From positions 1-54,147 of the forward strand of contig NZ_QEKH01000034.1 of NCBI RefSeq assembly GCF_003096415.1: 54,147 bases of DNA, read 5' to 3'. Position numbers and translations under genes: made by a program. The first letter of the stretch is position 1. Each line of letters starts with the position of its first letter. Of this stretch, positions 40,989 through 49,622 are shown piece after piece. Under the pieces are notes generated by a model. The model worked only from the letters and a program-made list of their open reading frames with translations. It searched no databases and was not told the origin of the DNA. The DNA comes from Victivallis vadensis. Lineage in GTDB: Bacteria > Verrucomicrobiota > Lentisphaeria > Victivallales > Victivallaceae.

Positions 40989-42458
40989 TCAGTTGCCGCC
41001 GAGCAGGGCGATCGCCCCGGCGATGCGGCGCATGGATTCCTCTTTGCCGAGGATGTTCATGATCTCCGGCGCGCCGCCGGGAGTGACCGCAAGCCCGGCC
41101 ACCGCGATGCGCAGCGCCCACGCGACGCGGGCGAGCTTCACCTCGCGGCTGGCGGCGTAATCGCTGACGAGGGCGTTGAGCCGGTCGAGCGACCAGTCGT
41201 TTTCGGCGTCGAGCAGCGGCTGAAGCTCTTTGAGGGTCTCCAGCGCGTTCTCCGGATTGGACTTGCTCTTCTTGTGGTTGTAGAGGGCGGTCTCGTATTC
41301 CGGCAGACGGTGCAGAAAGCCGGTCATGCTGGGGATGTCGCGGAAGGTTTCGACGCGCTGGTGCAGCAGCCGGGCGATTTCGGGCCACCGGGCCTGAAGC
41401 GGGGTGCCGTCGACTCCGGCGAAGCGTTCCGCCTGCGCGGTGAAATCCTCAAGCGGCATTTGCTTGATGTATTCGCCGTTCATCCAGCGCAGCTTGTCGT
41501 AGTCGAACACCGCCGGGGATTTGTTGAGGCCGTTCACATTGAAGATTTCCTCAAGTTCGGCGAGGGTGAAAAGCTCCCGGTCGTTCTTGGGGGACCAGCC
41601 GAGCAGCGAGATATAGTTGATGATCGCGCCGGGCAGATAGCCGTCTTCGAGCAGGTTTTCAAAGCTGACCGAACCGTGGCGCTTGGAGAGTTTCGCGATG
41701 GTGCCGTCCTCGTTGCGCCCCATGATCAGCGGCAGGTGCACATACTGCGGAACCGGCCAGCCGAACGCCCGGTAAAGCAGATTGTATTTCGGGGTGGAGG
41801 GGAGGTATTCGGAGCCGCGCACCACATGGCTGATCTTCATCAAGTGGTCGTCCACGACGTTGGCGAAGTTGTAGGTCGGCATGCCGTCGCGCTTGAGCAG
41901 GATCTGGTCGTCGAGCACCTTGTTCTCGATGGTGATGTCGCCGAACACGAGGTCGTGGAAGGTGGTGGAGCCTTCCTTGTCGATTTTCTGGCGGATCACA
42001 TAGGGCTTGCCGGCGGCGAGGTTGGCCTCGACTTCGGCGGGAGCGAGTTTGCGGCAGCGGCCGTCATAGCCGACGGTTTCGGAGGCGTGTTCCTCTTCTG
42101 CGGCTTCCTCGGTTTTATCGCAGAAGCAGTAATAGGCCGCTCCTTTTTTGACCAGTTCTTCGGCATACTCCTTGTAAAGCGGCTTGCGTTCGCTCTGGAC
42201 GTAAGGGCCGTATTCGCCGCCGACGTCGGGGCCTTCGTCGTGGCTGAGCCCGGCGAGCTTCATGGTGTTGTAGATGACCTTGACGGCGTCTTTGACGAGG
42301 CGGTTCCGGTCGGTGTCCTCGATGCGCAGCACGAATTTGCCGCGGCTGGAACGGGCGAGCAAATAGGCGTAGAGAGCGGTGCGCAGGTTGCCGACGTGCA
42401 TGAAGCCGGTCGGACTGGGGGCGAAGCGGGTTCTGACTTCGTTGAAAGTCTCACTCAT
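40989..42458 (-). CDS. gltX: Glutamyl-tRNA synthetase
   Basis: A 489-residue class I aminoacyl-tRNA synthetase charging tRNA-Glu. The HIGH motif is PSPTGFMHVGN (HVGN form usual for GluRS), and the KMSKS motif is KLSKRHG. The order catalytic core then helical anticodon-binding domain is normal, and length fits the bacterial family. It is followed by its own terminator and lies 178 bp from a divergently transcribed tRNA-Glu gene, its likely substrate. Confidence 0.94.
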   Translation of the reverse strand: MSETFNEVRTRFAPSPTGFMHVGNLRTALYAYLLARSSRGKFVLRIEDTDRNRLVKDAVKVIYNTMKLAGLSHDEGPDVGGEYGPYVQSERKPLYKEYAEELVKKGAAYYCFCDKTEEAAEEEHASETVGYDGRCRKLAPAEVEANLAAGKPYVIRQKIDKEGSTTFHDLVFGDITIENKVLDDQILLKRDGMPTYNFANVVDDHLMKISHVVRGSEYLPSTPKYNLLYRAFGWPVPQYVHLPLIMGRNEDGTIAKLSKRHGSVSFENLLEDGYLPGAIINYISLLGWSPKNDRELFTLAELEEIFNVNGLNKSPAVFDYDKLRWMNGEYIKQMPLEDFTAQAERFAGVDGTPLQARWPEIARLLHQRVETFRDIPSMTGFLHRLPEYETALYNHKKSKSNPENALETLKELQPLLDAENDWSLDRLNALVSDYAASREVKLARVAWALRIAVAGLAVTPGGAPEIMNILGKEESMRRIAGAIALLGGN

Positions 42459-42577
42459 GATATGATAATCTCCGGTAATGGGTTATTGCAATTGATAAAT
42501 GTACAATCGTTTGCGGGGGATTGCAAACTTCGGCAGGGAACGGGGCGGGATATTTTTATTTTTTTGCAGATTCCCGG

Positions 42578-42605
42578 TTGACTTTTCCGGAATTTCAACT
42601 ACATT
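42578..42605 (+). promoter_or_regulatory. Promoter of the tRNA-Glu gene
   Basis: TTGACT (42578-42583) and TACATT (42600-42605) with a 16-bp spacer lie about 30 bp before the tRNA. A T-rich block upstream (42550-42565) could act as an UP element. Confidence 0.55.
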
Positions 42606-42635
42606 AAAGTAACATCATCAGTTGATACGACTAGC

Positions 42636-42711
42636 GTCCCCATCGTCTAGAGGCCTAGGACACAGGGTTCTCATCCCTGCAACTGGGGTTCGAATCCCCA
42701 TGGGGATGCCA
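42636..42711 (+). tRNA. tRNA-Glu, anticodon CTC
   Basis: A 76-nt cloverleaf: acceptor GTCCCCA pairs with TGGGGAT, anticodon stem CAGGG/CCCTG encloses loop TTCTCAT (anticodon CTC, reading GAG), and the T arm is CTGGGGTTCGAATCCCCA-like. The discriminator base is G and CCA is encoded. A T-run directly follows (42712-42718), consistent with termination. The prophage genes begin about 170 bp downstream, so its 3' end is a plausible phage attachment site. Confidence 0.95.
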
Positions 42712-42833
42712 TTTTTTTGCCTTGATCATAAACAGGTTACTATAAAAATGAGCGTGATACTCAATTAAGCCGAAGCAGTCTATTTAAGGCAGAATTGTAT
42801 GTAATGTTGTATGTAACGGTCTGAAAAATAAAG

Positions 42834-42869
42834 GGAGCTTGAATCGAAAATGGTTCAAGCTCCTTTTTT
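42834..42869. terminator. Bidirectional intrinsic terminator
   Basis: GGAGCTTGAA (42834-42843) pairs perfectly with TTCAAGCTCC (42854-42863), followed by TTTTTT on the plus strand and by CTTTATTTTT on the minus strand. It separates the tRNA region from the convergent end of the minus-strand phage operon. A tandem direct repeat TGTATGTAA lies just upstream (near 42798-42816). Confidence 0.8.
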
Positions 42870-42880
42870 ATTCCTGCGGT

Positions 42881-43549
42881 TCAGTCGGCCCACGTCCAGC
42901 CCTGCCAACTTTCCATGTGTCTTACCACGCCCGGACGGAGCAGGCGAAGCATGGTTGCTGCGTAGGGATTATGGTTCGACAGGATTCTCAAATGCTCAGG
43001 AAGGAACAATTCAGGATGGGACAGTACGAAATAATTCATGTTTCGGAAAACAAAGAGTTCCCCGGCAGGTGAGCACAAGCGCCACTCTTTCGCATGTGTG
43101 TTTTCAGGCCCTTTTCGGCACTTCTCCGACGCGCGGGCGGCGGCCATCATGGCCTCGGTACATTTCCGCTGCACTTTGTTCCGCAGACGAGCGGAAACGC
43201 ATTCTTTGCGCCCGCACGTCGGATGATGACGGCGGCAGGGCTGTCCGCAGATTTCGCAGGTCCCCGGCGGCAGCGGCTTGAAGTGCGCGCGCCAATAGTT
43301 CACCATGCACTCCTTGCTACAATATTTTCTTTGGTGTGCTGGAGTGAAACGAATCTCTTTCCTGCACCAGAGACAGGGAATTTTTACCGCTCTTGTGCGA
43401 TGCTTCCGGGGCTTCTGCGGACGGCTCCGGGCCAGCCGGGAGAGAAGTTCATCCCGGCAGGCATCGGAACAGGTTTTCCGCTCCGGCAGCGCGGGGGCAC
43501 CGCAAATGACGCACTCCCGCGCTTCGACAATCTTTTTAGGGCGGCTCAT
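42881..43549 (-). CDS. Multi-zinc-ribbon protein, last gene of the ART operon
   Basis: A 222-residue protein with at least three Cys-rich zinc-binding modules: ECVICG...TCSDAC, IPCLWC...YCSKEC and GTCEICG...TCGRKEC. The rest is basic and helical, ending WQGWTWAD. Such tandem ribbons occur in phage DNA- or RNA-binding proteins, but I do not recognise the family and no HNH nuclease motif is visible. ATG 43549 overlaps the stop of the HTH gene by 4 bp and has GGAG 10 nt upstream. GC content is close to that of the chromosome. Confidence 0.65.
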   Translation of the reverse strand: MSRPKKIVEARECVICGAPALPERKTCSDACRDELLSRLARSRPQKPRKHRTRAVKIPCLWCRKEIRFTPAHQRKYCSKECMVNYWRAHFKPLPPGTCEICGQPCRRHHPTCGRKECVSARLRNKVQRKCTEAMMAAARASEKCRKGPENTHAKEWRLCSPAGELFVFRNMNYFVLSHPELFLPEHLRILSNHNPYAATMLRLLRPGVVRHMESWQGWTWAD

Positions 43550-43959
43550 CGGCCCAATTCTCCGATTTTCCAACCCTCCGCCATGCTGCGGAGAGTTTCC
43601 GCGAGCTTGTTCTTGCGGTTTTCGCAGCGAACCTCAATAAAGCCGGTGCGGTAGCTCAACTCAATTTCTCCGCAGCGGAAACGGTATTTCTCCGGTTCGT
43701 GGATCAACTCGACCGGCTGTTTGTCCCCTGTGGACGCGATCCGGACCATTTTCACGATGTCGCGCTCGATTTTCATCGCCCCGGCAAGGTCATTTTCCAG
43801 CTTCAGCAGTCGGGCCGTCGAAAGCCGCGCATCCGAAACCGGAATTTCTCCTGTCCGGTATTTTTTCAAAGTGATTTCCGAAATTGCCAGCTTTTCCGCA
43901 AACGCCGCATTCGTCAGCGCAAGGTCCGCTTGAATCTGTTTCAGTTCTTCGTTGTTCAT
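43546..43959 (-). CDS. HTH DNA-binding protein between ART and zinc-ribbon genes
   Basis: A 137-residue protein with an N-terminal XRE-like helix-turn-helix (LALTNAAFAEKLAISEITLKKYRTG, about residues 12-38) and a C-terminal alpha/beta part (YRFRCGEIELSYRTGFIEVRC). It begins one base after the stop of the ART gene (TGA G ATG) with GAGG 7 nt upstream, so the two are co-translated, the layout of a toxin with its regulator-antitoxin. The role as antitoxin is inferred from position only. Confidence 0.65.
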   Translation of the reverse strand: MNNEELKQIQADLALTNAAFAEKLAISEITLKKYRTGEIPVSDARLSTARLLKLENDLAGAMKIERDIVKMVRIASTGDKQPVELIHEPEKYRFRCGEIELSYRTGFIEVRCENRKNKLAETLRSMAEGWKIGELGR

Positions 43960-43960
43960 C

Positions 43961-44431
43961 TCAATCCTCGCTTTCTTCATCTTCGATTTCAGTGATTTCG
44001 ATATCTTTCGCGTCGAATACGACGACCTCGACGTAATTCGTCAATCCCACCGAGGCAAGCCGGTTCAGCACCCGCACACCGGCGTAACCGGCAGCTTTCA
44101 GGTGCTTTTCCAGTCCGAAGCCCTCGCCCGAACCGGACCTGAAAAAAGTTCCGTTGTACTCCGCAATTTCCCGCATCTGCGCCTTGACTTCTTCAGGAGC
44201 CGGAAAGTTTTCAATCGCGGCTGCGTCATCTTCAAGATCGAGGTCGTAAAGGTTATCCGTCACTTCGCAGGTCAGCAGGTAGCGGGCTTCAAGCTGCCGC
44301 TGGATGTCCCAAGCGTGCTGAAGTTCATCCACGAAGTAGAAGCCTTCACCGAAATAACCCTCATCCCGGCTGTTGAGAAACCGGTTGTCGAACTTCTCGA
44401 ACTTGCTGTTGGTCGCGTGATAAACTTCCAT
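43961..44431 (-). CDS. ADP-ribosyltransferase-like protein (ART-PolyVal/DUF3990-type fold)
   Basis: A 156-residue protein with the small ART fold features: N-terminal VYHATNSKFEKFD (the Y-H start of the H-Y-E type), GYFGEGFYFVDE with the aromatic FYF strand, and the closing KAAGYAGVRVLN and NYVEVVVFDAKDIEI strands. In H-Y-E enzymes His and Tyr hold NAD and a C-terminal Glu is catalytic; the Glu in NYVEVVVF is a candidate. Such phage proteins modify host or competitor targets or act as toxins. It is the first gene of the minus-strand operon, with a good promoter. The acidic C-terminal tail (EIEDEESED) is unusual. Confidence 0.6.
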   Translation of the reverse strand: MEVYHATNSKFEKFDNRFLNSRDEGYFGEGFYFVDELQHAWDIQRQLEARYLLTCEVTDNLYDLDLEDDAAAIENFPAPEEVKAQMREIAEYNGTFFRSGSGEGFGLEKHLKAAGYAGVRVLNRLASVGLTNYVEVVVFDAKDIEITEIEDEESED

Positions 44432-44469
44432 TTTTCAAACCTCGTATATTTTTCTTTGTTTCTGATATT

Positions 44470-44497
44470 AATATATACTCTTTTTCGTATATTTCAA
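44470..44497 (-). promoter_or_regulatory. Promoter of the ART/HTH/zinc-ribbon operon with direct repeats
   Basis: Minus-strand TTGAAA (44492-44497), 16-bp spacer, TATATT (44470-44475). The plus-strand word TCGTATATTT occurs twice (44440 region and 44485 region), once on each side of the -10, and may be an operator for the HTH protein. GAGG lies 8 nt before ATG 44431. Confidence 0.6.
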
Positions 44498-44848
44498 GCA
44501 GCTAAACAGGGTAAAATATACTTTTAAAAAACAAAAAATTCGGGCGGTCTTCTGGCCGTTTGCGAATATTGCGGCGAAGAAGAGGGGGGAGGATACAGGA
44601 GGGGGGTGATGATGCAAGATAGCCGGGGGAAGAATATACATTCCGGAAAGTACGCCAAAGGGGGCCGGGAAGCGCCGCTGGCGCGGCACAGGCCGGAACA
44701 CGGGAAAAGGCACACAAGCGGACGGGAGGGAGTGGAGTTCGCGCGCGCACGTCTCCGGGCCATTTTCCGCAGAAGTGAAAATTTTTTGGACAGGCGGCGA
44801 CACTTCGCTTGACAATCGCGGCACATTGGTTCCCAAACAGGAGGAACC
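44498..44848. other. Non-coding spacer before the phage head genes
   Basis: About 350 bp between the divergent ART and portal genes. No terminase or other ORF is supported on the plus strand. TTGACA near 44811 is a perfect -35 but has no matching -10. AGGAGG sits 4 nt before the portal ATG. The plus-strand head operon may be driven from here or from a late promoter I cannot recognise. Confidence 0.4.
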
Positions 44849-47107
44849 ATGTTTGATTCGCCGGAAAATCTGAACCTGAACCCTGACGAGCTGGCCGCAT
44901 TCATACGCCGCGTCTATGACGCCAACGCCAGAGCGCGCGCCGCCGTCACCGACCGGCTGCTCAGAGCCAAGCTCGCCTTCGACGCGCAATACTCGCCCGA
45001 TGAGCTGGCCTACATTCACAGTGTCGGCGGCTCCGACTCCTATTACCCCATCACCAAGATCAAATGCACCACCGGCGCGGCATGGATCAGAAAAATCCTC
45101 GGAGGTTCGGAAAAGCCCTGGGCCATTGAACCTACTCCCGATCCCGACCTCTCCGATCCCCTCGTGCAGCAGATCGTGCAGGCCACGATGGCGGAAATGC
45201 AGCGCATTACCGCGATGGGATTGCAGATGACGCCGGACGATGCCTACGAATATGCCCGCGATGTCCGTGAGCTGATGGTCCAGTACCGCAACGAACGCGC
45301 CGCCGACGCCGCCAAAGAGATGGAGCGGCTGATCGAAGATGAATTGGTGGATGGCGGATTCAAGAGCGCATTCAACGAGTTTCTCGCCGACCTGCTCCCC
45401 TATCCCGCCGCCTTCCTGCGCTGCGTGAAGCGCATCGAGCATGTTTCCATGGTCGAAAGCGCGGAAGACTCCGGCGCGGTCCGGCTCGTCGAAAAGGAGG
45501 TGGAACGATACCGGTTCGAGCGGATTTCTCCGCTTCACGTATTTCCCGCCGCCGGGCAGAAGAAAGTCGACGACGGCAATCTGGTGATCGTTTCACTCTA
45601 TTCGCTGAGCGAGCTGGGCAAGCTGGCCGGAGTTTCCGGGTACAATGCCACCGAGATCGCGGCGGTGATCGCCGAAAACTCCTCCGCCGCCGAGCCTGGC
45701 GACGAAACCGATCCGCTGGCAGCATACCCGGAAGCAAAGCTGTTCGATCAGGAACAGTACCGGCAAAACGGCAAAATCGCCGCGCTCGAATTTTATGGCG
45801 CAGTCCCCGGAAGGCTGCTCAAAAGCTGGTGTGTACGCTCAATGTCACCTGTGCAGGCTGCGGAATTTTATCCGGATTCGCCGCAGGTCCCGTTATCTCC
45901 CGAAGAGTTTGAGCAGAAGTTGCAGCAGGCCGCCGCCGAAGGCATCGCCCAAAGCGAAGAGGACGCGGCGGCGGTCAAGGTCCGGATCGCCGGTGTAGAC
46001 GGCGTGGAGGATATTGACCAGCTCGAAGATTTGAAGTTTTACGAGGTGTACGCGGTGGTCGTGCGGAATCACTGCATCTACTGCTCGCTCTCCGCCGCCA
46101 GCCGGTACATCTATTCCGCCAGCTACCGCGCCAACATCGACAGCATTTGGGGCGAAGGCATCGCGGACCTGCTGCACCACGTGCAAAGATCGGTCAACTC
46201 GCTGATGCGCTCGCGGAACAACAATCTGGCGCTGGCCGGTGCGCCTCAGGTCATCATCAACACCGACGCCGTCCGCCTCAAACCCGGAGAGCCTTTGCAG
46301 ATCACTCCATTCAAACAGTGGTTTGTTTCAGGTTCAGGATACTATGGCGCTCAGAAGCCTTTCGAGCTGATGCAGATTCCGGATGTTTCCGATTCCCTGA
46401 GCCGGGAGCTGGAAAAAGAACTGGTGTTCGCCGACCGGATTTCCGGGATTCCCGAATATTCGCAGGGAGTCAGCAAAGGCGCGGAAAATGGCGCAGCCGG
46501 GACCGCCTCCGGCCTCTCCATGCTGCTCGACGCCGCCAGCAACCAGATCAAAGACCCGATCAACAACATCGACGAAGGCCTTTACGAACCGCTGATCCGC
46601 GACCTCTACTACGACAAGATCAACGATCCGGAGGTGCCGAACTCCGCCAAAGGGGATTTCAAAATCCATGCGCGCGGCGCAATCGGACTGGCGTTCAAGG
46701 AACAGTCGCAGATCCGCCGCCGGGAGTTCTTCTCGCTGGTACTGCAATCGCCGCTCCTTCAGCAGATTTTGAAGCCGGAAGGCATTGTAGCGCTCACCCG
46801 CGAGGTGGTCCGCACCCTCGATATGCCGGTGAATGATATCGTTACCTCTGAAACCGAGTTCGCCGCCCAACAGCAGCAGCTCCAGTTGCAGCAGCAGGCC
46901 GCCGCCGCTCAGAGCGACGAGTTGCAGGCCGCGATCCAGCAGATCGACGAACAGCTTGCCGCCGGACAGATTTCCCCGCAGGAAGCCGACCGCGCCAAGC
47001 GGGCGCTGGCAGGAGAGATTCAGGCCGCACAACGGCAGCAGGGAGGCCAGCCGGTCCCCGGAGGGCCTGAAATGCAGCGTCAGGCAACCAGGGAGGATGC
47101 ACGATGA
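44849..47107 (+). CDS. Phage portal protein (podovirus type)
   Basis: A 752-residue protein of the size of P22 gp1, forming the dodecameric DNA-entry ring. Seen features: SDSYYPITKIKCTTGAAWIRKIL, an alpha/beta wing region, and the DLLHHVQRSVNSLMRSRNNNLALAGAPQVIIN segment that is the typical portal core with the NP-like turn and conserved SxGLSMLLDAASNQIKDPINNID. The C-terminal 110 residues are Gln-rich and helical (QQQQLQLQQQAAAAQ), as a portal barrel can be. AGGAGG precedes the ATG by 4 nt. It overlaps the next small gene by 4 bp. Confidence 0.85.
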   Translation: MFDSPENLNLNPDELAAFIRRVYDANARARAAVTDRLLRAKLAFDAQYSPDELAYIHSVGGSDSYYPITKIKCTTGAAWIRKILGGSEKPWAIEPTPDPDLSDPLVQQIVQATMAEMQRITAMGLQMTPDDAYEYARDVRELMVQYRNERAADAAKEMERLIEDELVDGGFKSAFNEFLADLLPYPAAFLRCVKRIEHVSMVESAEDSGAVRLVEKEVERYRFERISPLHVFPAAGQKKVDDGNLVIVSLYSLSELGKLAGVSGYNATEIAAVIAENSSAAEPGDETDPLAAYPEAKLFDQEQYRQNGKIAALEFYGAVPGRLLKSWCVRSMSPVQAAEFYPDSPQVPLSPEEFEQKLQQAAAEGIAQSEEDAAAVKVRIAGVDGVEDIDQLEDLKFYEVYAVVVRNHCIYCSLSAASRYIYSASYRANIDSIWGEGIADLLHHVQRSVNSLMRSRNNNLALAGAPQVIINTDAVRLKPGEPLQITPFKQWFVSGSGYYGAQKPFELMQIPDVSDSLSRELEKELVFADRISGIPEYSQGVSKGAENGAAGTASGLSMLLDAASNQIKDPINNIDEGLYEPLIRDLYYDKINDPEVPNSAKGDFKIHARGAIGLAFKEQSQIRRREFFSLVLQSPLLQQILKPEGIVALTREVVRTLDMPVNDIVTSETEFAAQQQQLQLQQQAAAAQSDELQAAIQQIDEQLAAGQISPQEADRAKRALAGEIQAAQRQQGGQPVPGGPEMQRQATREDAR

Positions 47108-47370
47108 ATCAGGAGTTGAAGCCCGGTTATCTCGAAGCGCTGGAGGCATTGAGAAACAATCCCTCCATGAAGATCGTACTCGAACAGTGGCGGGATGAAC
47201 TTGTCCAGATGGGACTGCGCATGATGCTTGTTTCTCCCGCCGACTTTTCCCACTGGCAGGGAAGAATGGTAGCATTCAACGAAGTGATCGCGCTTCTCAG
47301 CCGACAGGGAGACGAATTGAAGAAAATCAACCCGGAGACCGGCCGCAAGGCCCCGCCCGGATTCTTTTAA
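47104..47370 (+). CDS. Small phage protein of unknown function
   Basis: An 88-residue soluble, helical protein (LKPGYLEALEALRNNPSMKIVLEQWRDEL) with no known motif. It overlaps the portal gene by 4 bp (ATGA). Small helical proteins in this position are common between portal and scaffold genes in podoviruses and may be head-assembly factors. Confidence 0.6.
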   Translation: MNQELKPGYLEALEALRNNPSMKIVLEQWRDELVQMGLRMMLVSPADFSHWQGRMVAFNEVIALLSRQGDELKKINPETGRKAPPGFF

Positions 47371-47423
47371 CACACTGCCGGACACCGCCCACCGGCGGCC
47401 CGGCGCAGGAAAGGAAGTGAACC

Positions 47424-48641
47424 ATGTCCGCAACCGTCGTCAACAATGGAGCCGAAACCGTCAACGCCGCAGGAACGGAGACGCAGAATCCGCTGGTTGA
47501 ACTGTACGCCGGGTACACCCCGGAGATGCTCGCCACGCTGCCGCCCGAAACCCGTCGCGAAGTCGAAGCCGCCCGGAACGCCGCCAACCCCGCGCCCGCT
47601 CCCGTCCCCGGTCAGGAGCCGGGAACCGGAACGGAAACGCCCGATCAGGCCGTAGTCCCGGAAACGGATCAGAAGGCCCCGGAGGTTGCACCGGCCGATC
47701 CGACTGCCCCGGCGGAAACGACCGAACAGCCCGCAGAAGTCAATTGGGAAAAGCTGCTCGCGCTGCATCAGGCGCGTTATCAGACGTTGCAGGGAAAGTA
47801 CAACGCGGAAGTTCCCGAATTGAACCGGCAGCTTCAACAGCTCCGCGAAGAGAACGCCCGGCTGAAAGCGCAATCAGGAGGAAACGGACAGCCCGCCGCC
47901 GGAAGCGAGAACGCCGGAGCCGCCGCCGGAAATCCGGCAATCGCGGAGCGCATCGCCAAGCTGGAAGCGGGCGGATTCGATCATGAAGCCGCCGTGGCGC
48001 TGGTGGAAGTGATGGGGGGAGCCGCTCCGGCTGCCGATCCCCGGCTGGATCAGGTCGCGCAGAACGTGGACCTGCTCCGGCAGCGGGACGAAGAAGAACG
48101 GCAGAACAGGATCAACGCCGCGCTCGACGCGGAACTCGGAAAACGCGGTCTTTCCATCGCCCTGCTCGAACAGCAGGGAGGAGCCGTCGACGAGTTCATG
48201 AATCAGTTCACCCGTCTCGACCCGGTCACGCAGCAGCGGGTATCCGCCGCGCAGGACTACAGCGAAGCGAGCAGCCGCGGTGACGTGGTCCGCATGGCGG
48301 AGATTCTCAAAGTCATCTCCGACCAGATGCGCGCGGAACAGGTGTTCTATGCACCGCCGCATTCCGCCGCTGCGGCTCCGCAGCAGACGGTCGTTCCGGC
48401 GGCTCCGGCTGCTGTCCCGCCGGTCCGGCGCGGCGCTCCGGCGCTTCCCCGCTCGGTCAACGGTGCTGCCCCGGCGCTTCCCCCGGCGCAGCGCGATCAG
48501 GCGACCATTCTGGCGGACCTCAATGCCGCCAACCGGAAATTCAACACCGGAGTCGGCGATCCCGCCGCATTGCTCCGGACTATCGAAAAATTGAACAAGG
48601 AACTGGCTTCCGCCCCGGCAACCGGCGGAGGAGGCCGATAA
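47424..48641 (+). CDS. Phage scaffolding protein
   Basis: A 405-residue acidic protein rich in Ala, Pro and Glu. Residues 45-100 are Pro/Glu-rich linker, 110-150 form a coiled coil (NWEKLLALHQARYQTLQGKYNAEVPELNRQLQQLREENARLK), and the C-terminal half is Pro/Ala-rich ending in a helix. That composition and the location directly before the coat gene are typical of scaffolds. No protease domain is visible. AGGAAG is about 7 nt before ATG. Confidence 0.75.
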   Translation: MSATVVNNGAETVNAAGTETQNPLVELYAGYTPEMLATLPPETRREVEAARNAANPAPAPVPGQEPGTGTETPDQAVVPETDQKAPEVAPADPTAPAETTEQPAEVNWEKLLALHQARYQTLQGKYNAEVPELNRQLQQLREENARLKAQSGGNGQPAAGSENAGAAAGNPAIAERIAKLEAGGFDHEAAVALVEVMGGAAPAADPRLDQVAQNVDLLRQRDEEERQNRINAALDAELGKRGLSIALLEQQGGAVDEFMNQFTRLDPVTQQRVSAAQDYSEASSRGDVVRMAEILKVISDQMRAEQVFYAPPHSAAAAPQQTVVPAAPAAVPPVRRGAPALPRSVNGAAPALPPAQRDQATILADLNAANRKFNTGVGDPAALLRTIEKLNKELASAPATGGGGR

Positions 48642-48659
48642 CTGTAAAGGAGGCCTGTT

Positions 48660-49559
48660 ATGGCTGCACTTTCCACCGCTCTGCACGGTAATTACATCCC
48701 GGAAATCTGGTCCAAGACCATGGAATCGCTGTTCTACCCGCAGCTGTTCCTCTCCTGGATCACCAACAACAAGCGCGAAGGCGAAATCAAGAATTTCGGC
48801 GACACCGTGAACATCCGGTTCGAGCCGGACGTGACGATCAACGACTTCACGCCGCGCACCGACCTCACCATCGAGGAGATCACCGCGCCGGAACTTGTCC
48901 AACTGCTGATCGACAAGGGCAAGTACTATGCGATCAACGCCGATGAGGTCGAACAGCATCAGTCCGACGTGCCCTACATCCAGCGCGCTGTCCAGCGCGC
49001 CGTGACCAAGCTCAAGGAGACCATCGAAGGCGAGTTCGTCAACGCGATTTACGCCGACGCCGCCGAAAAAAACTTCGGTGCGACCGCAGGTGAGAAATCC
49101 GGCGCGTTCAATCTCGGCATCACCGGAACTCCGGTTGAATTGACCAAAGACAATGTGCTCGACTGGATCATCGATTGCGGAACCGTCCTCGACGAACAGA
49201 ACCTCCCCAACGAAAACCGCTGGATGGTCCTGCCGTTCGCCGTGGTCAACCGGATCAAGAAGTCGGAGATCAAGGAGGTCTACATCACCGGCGACAAGCA
49301 GTCGAGCCTGCGTACCGGCAACATCGGCATGATCGACCGATTCAACATCATCGCCACCAACCAGCTCAACAAGACGGGCGATAACTGGCAGCCGGTGTTC
49401 GGCCACAAGGATGCGATCAGTTTCGCCACCCAGATCGTCAAGAACGAATCCTGCCCGCGCGAAAAGCGGTTCGGCAAGGTCTACAAGGGCCTGACCGTCT
49501 ACGGCTGGAAAACCGTCCACCCGGAAGCCCTCGGCTATTCCGTGGTTAAAATCGCCTGA
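48660..49559 (+). CDS. Major capsid (coat) protein, HK97-like fold
   Basis: A 299-residue protein opening HGNYIPEIWSKTMESLFYPQLFLSWITNN, then GDTVNIRFEPDVTINDF and a spine-like helix DVPYIQRAVQRAVTKLKETIEGEFVNAIY. The layout (N-terminal arm, E-loop-like beta hairpin, spine helix, then P-domain ending VYKGLTVYGWKTVHPEALG) fits P22-type coat proteins. AGGAGG 9 nt upstream of ATG gives strong translation, expected for the most abundant head protein. Codon usage is strongly GC-rich. Confidence 0.82.
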   Translation: MAALSTALHGNYIPEIWSKTMESLFYPQLFLSWITNNKREGEIKNFGDTVNIRFEPDVTINDFTPRTDLTIEEITAPELVQLLIDKGKYYAINADEVEQHQSDVPYIQRAVQRAVTKLKETIEGEFVNAIYADAAEKNFGATAGEKSGAFNLGITGTPVELTKDNVLDWIIDCGTVLDEQNLPNENRWMVLPFAVVNRIKKSEIKEVYITGDKQSSLRTGNIGMIDRFNIIATNQLNKTGDNWQPVFGHKDAISFATQIVKNESCPREKRFGKVYKGLTVYGWKTVHPEALGYSVVKIA

Positions 49560-49622
49560 CATCAACCCGCGCCGCCGTCCGGTCCTCCGGCTCCGGCGGC
49601 GCTTACCAAAGGAGTCCAGTAC

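Noticed and set aside
40851..42581. Plus-strand ORF of 576 codons opposite gltX
   Set aside because: Complement of a clear glutamyl-tRNA synthetase gene.
44468..45538. Minus-strand ORF of 356 codons opposite the start of the portal gene
   Set aside because: It is the complement of the GC-rich portal reading frame; no motif or ribosome site, and the plus-strand protein is a clear portal.
47874..49565. Minus-strand ORF of 563 codons opposite scaffold and coat genes
   Set aside because: Antisense shadow of two well-supported phage genes in GC-rich DNA; composition (many Arg, Gly, Val, Asp) is typical for a complement frame.
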